Origin: Spirochaetaceae bacterium
GTDB lineage: Bacteria; Spirochaetota; Spirochaetia; Treponematales; Breznakiellaceae
DNA: 5,575 nt
Assembly (NCBI GenBank): GCA_031283025.1
Contig: JAITCP010000183.1
Span: forward strand, 1 to 5,575
Direction: 5' to 3'
Shown: positions 5,516 to 5,575 of the stretch, in pieces
Layout: the number at the start of each line of letters is the position of its first letter
How positions within the stretch are numbered: position 1 is the first letter of the stretch
Position numbers and translations under genes: made by a program
Notes under the pieces: generated by a model
Told to the model about the DNA's origin: nothing
Database searches by the model: none
The model's input: only the letters and a program-made list of their open reading frames with translations

Positions 5516-5575
5516 TCTTGCAGCCTCCTTCGCAACAGCAAAATTCGCTGTTAGTATCGCACATAAATACGCCGC
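5276..5575 (-). CDS. Rpn/PDDEXK_2-family protein, C-terminal part (start beyond right edge)
   Basis: The minus-strand frame is open from the right edge (5575) to TAA at 5278-5276, giving 99 residues with no upstream stop. It begins AAYLCAILTANFAVAKEAAR, continues MNDIFERFMEETGL, then has seven EARG repeats and the tail MEKVARNALAQGATPEFVQK. This tail style, a charged four-residue repeat helix followed by a short VARNALAQG...ITGLD helix pair, is typical of Rpn (recombination-promoting nuclease / PDDEXK_2 'putative transposase') proteins. The nuclease domain itself would lie outside the window, so catalytic residues cannot be checked and the family call rests on the tail alone. In E. coli, full-length Rpn proteins are DNA-cleaving toxins with anti-phage activity. 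The gene converges with the lipoprotein unit; no clear terminator follows its stop. Confidence 0.72.
   Translation of the reverse strand, partial: AAYLCAILTANFAVAKEAARMNDIFERFMEETGLAAKAEARGEARGEARGEARGEARGEARGEARGMEKVARNALAQGATPEFVQKITGLDTQTITGFK
5378..5461 (-). repeat. 12-bp tandem repeats encoding EARG x7
   Basis: The 84-bp tract is seven copies of a 12-bp unit (GAR-GCM-AGA-GGY), each encoding Glu-Ala-Arg-Gly. The last copies form a higher-order unit: the 24-bp segments 5405-5428 and 5381-5404 are identical, including third-codon positions, which points to recent slippage or duplication. Gain or loss of units keeps the frame. Confidence 0.92.
5524..5530 (-). promoter_or_regulatory. Strong internal Shine-Dalgarno before ATG 5515
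   Basis: AAGGAGG reads on the minus strand with an 8-nt gap to the ATG. It is embedded in the codons Lys-Glu-Ala of the longer frame and is what suggests separate translation of the 79-residue product. Confidence 0.65.
5534..5552 (-). promoter_or_regulatory. Perfect stem-loop just upstream of the internal Shine-Dalgarno
   Basis: On the minus strand AACAGC (5552-5547) pairs with GCTGTT (5539-5534) around the 7-nt loop GAATTTT. The stem ends 3 nt before AAGGAGG. Just upstream, GATACT (5558-5553) resembles a -10 box, but the -35 region falls at or beyond the window edge. The pairing is certain; a role in translation or transcription of the nested gene is inference. Confidence 0.4.

Overview
The window looks like chromosomal DNA of a spirochaete, most likely a Treponema of the insect-gut type. 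This is an inference from gene style only: a Gly/Thr/Ser-rich lipoprotein built from Ig-like modules, a class III cyclase-like protein, an Rpn-type gene with an EARG repeat tail, and repeat-laden spacers. No rRNA or other phylogenetic marker is present.

Layout. (1) Positions 1-470, minus strand: N-terminal 156 residues of a cyclase-like signalling protein that runs off the left edge. (2) Positions 471-568: AT-rich divergent spacer. (3) Positions 569-2723, plus strand: a tight three-gene run of a five-repeat TPR protein, a YmdB-family phosphoesterase-like gene and recO. The middle gene has an in-frame TGA at 1427-1429 and has lost several metal ligands of the family. (4) Positions 2724-2833: a clear sigma70-type promoter (TTGACT-17-TATATT), a small leader hairpin and a good ribosome binding site. 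(5) Positions 2834-4945: a 703-residue lipoprotein with module order A-B-A'-B'-C-C'. (6) Positions 4961-5040: two hairpins, the second a textbook intrinsic terminator. (7) Positions 5046-5275: no gene, but a 23-bp-period array and a G/C-skewed imperfect inverted repeat with G-quadruplex potential. (8) Positions 5276-5575, minus strand: the C-terminal 99 residues of what is probably an Rpn/PDDEXK_2-family protein, open at the right edge.

The most exciting part is the right end. Inside the Rpn-like reading frame is an ATG (5515) with a near-perfect Shine-Dalgarno sequence, preceded by a short hairpin. It would yield a 79-residue C-terminal protein carrying seven EARG repeats. This closely matches the genes-within-genes arrangement reported for Rpn systems in E. 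coli, where a separately translated C-terminal protein (RpnS) neutralises the full-length toxic nuclease (RpnL), and where a helix may contain four-residue repeats of variable number. The second notable locus is the YmdB-like gene: a degraded metal site, an in-frame UGA, and a hairpin just after it that meets the loose geometry of a bacterial SECIS. The plainest reading is a decaying or repurposed gene; selenocysteine is a testable long shot.

The TPR, YmdB-like and recO genes are probably co-transcribed. The lipoprotein is a separate unit with its own promoter and terminator.
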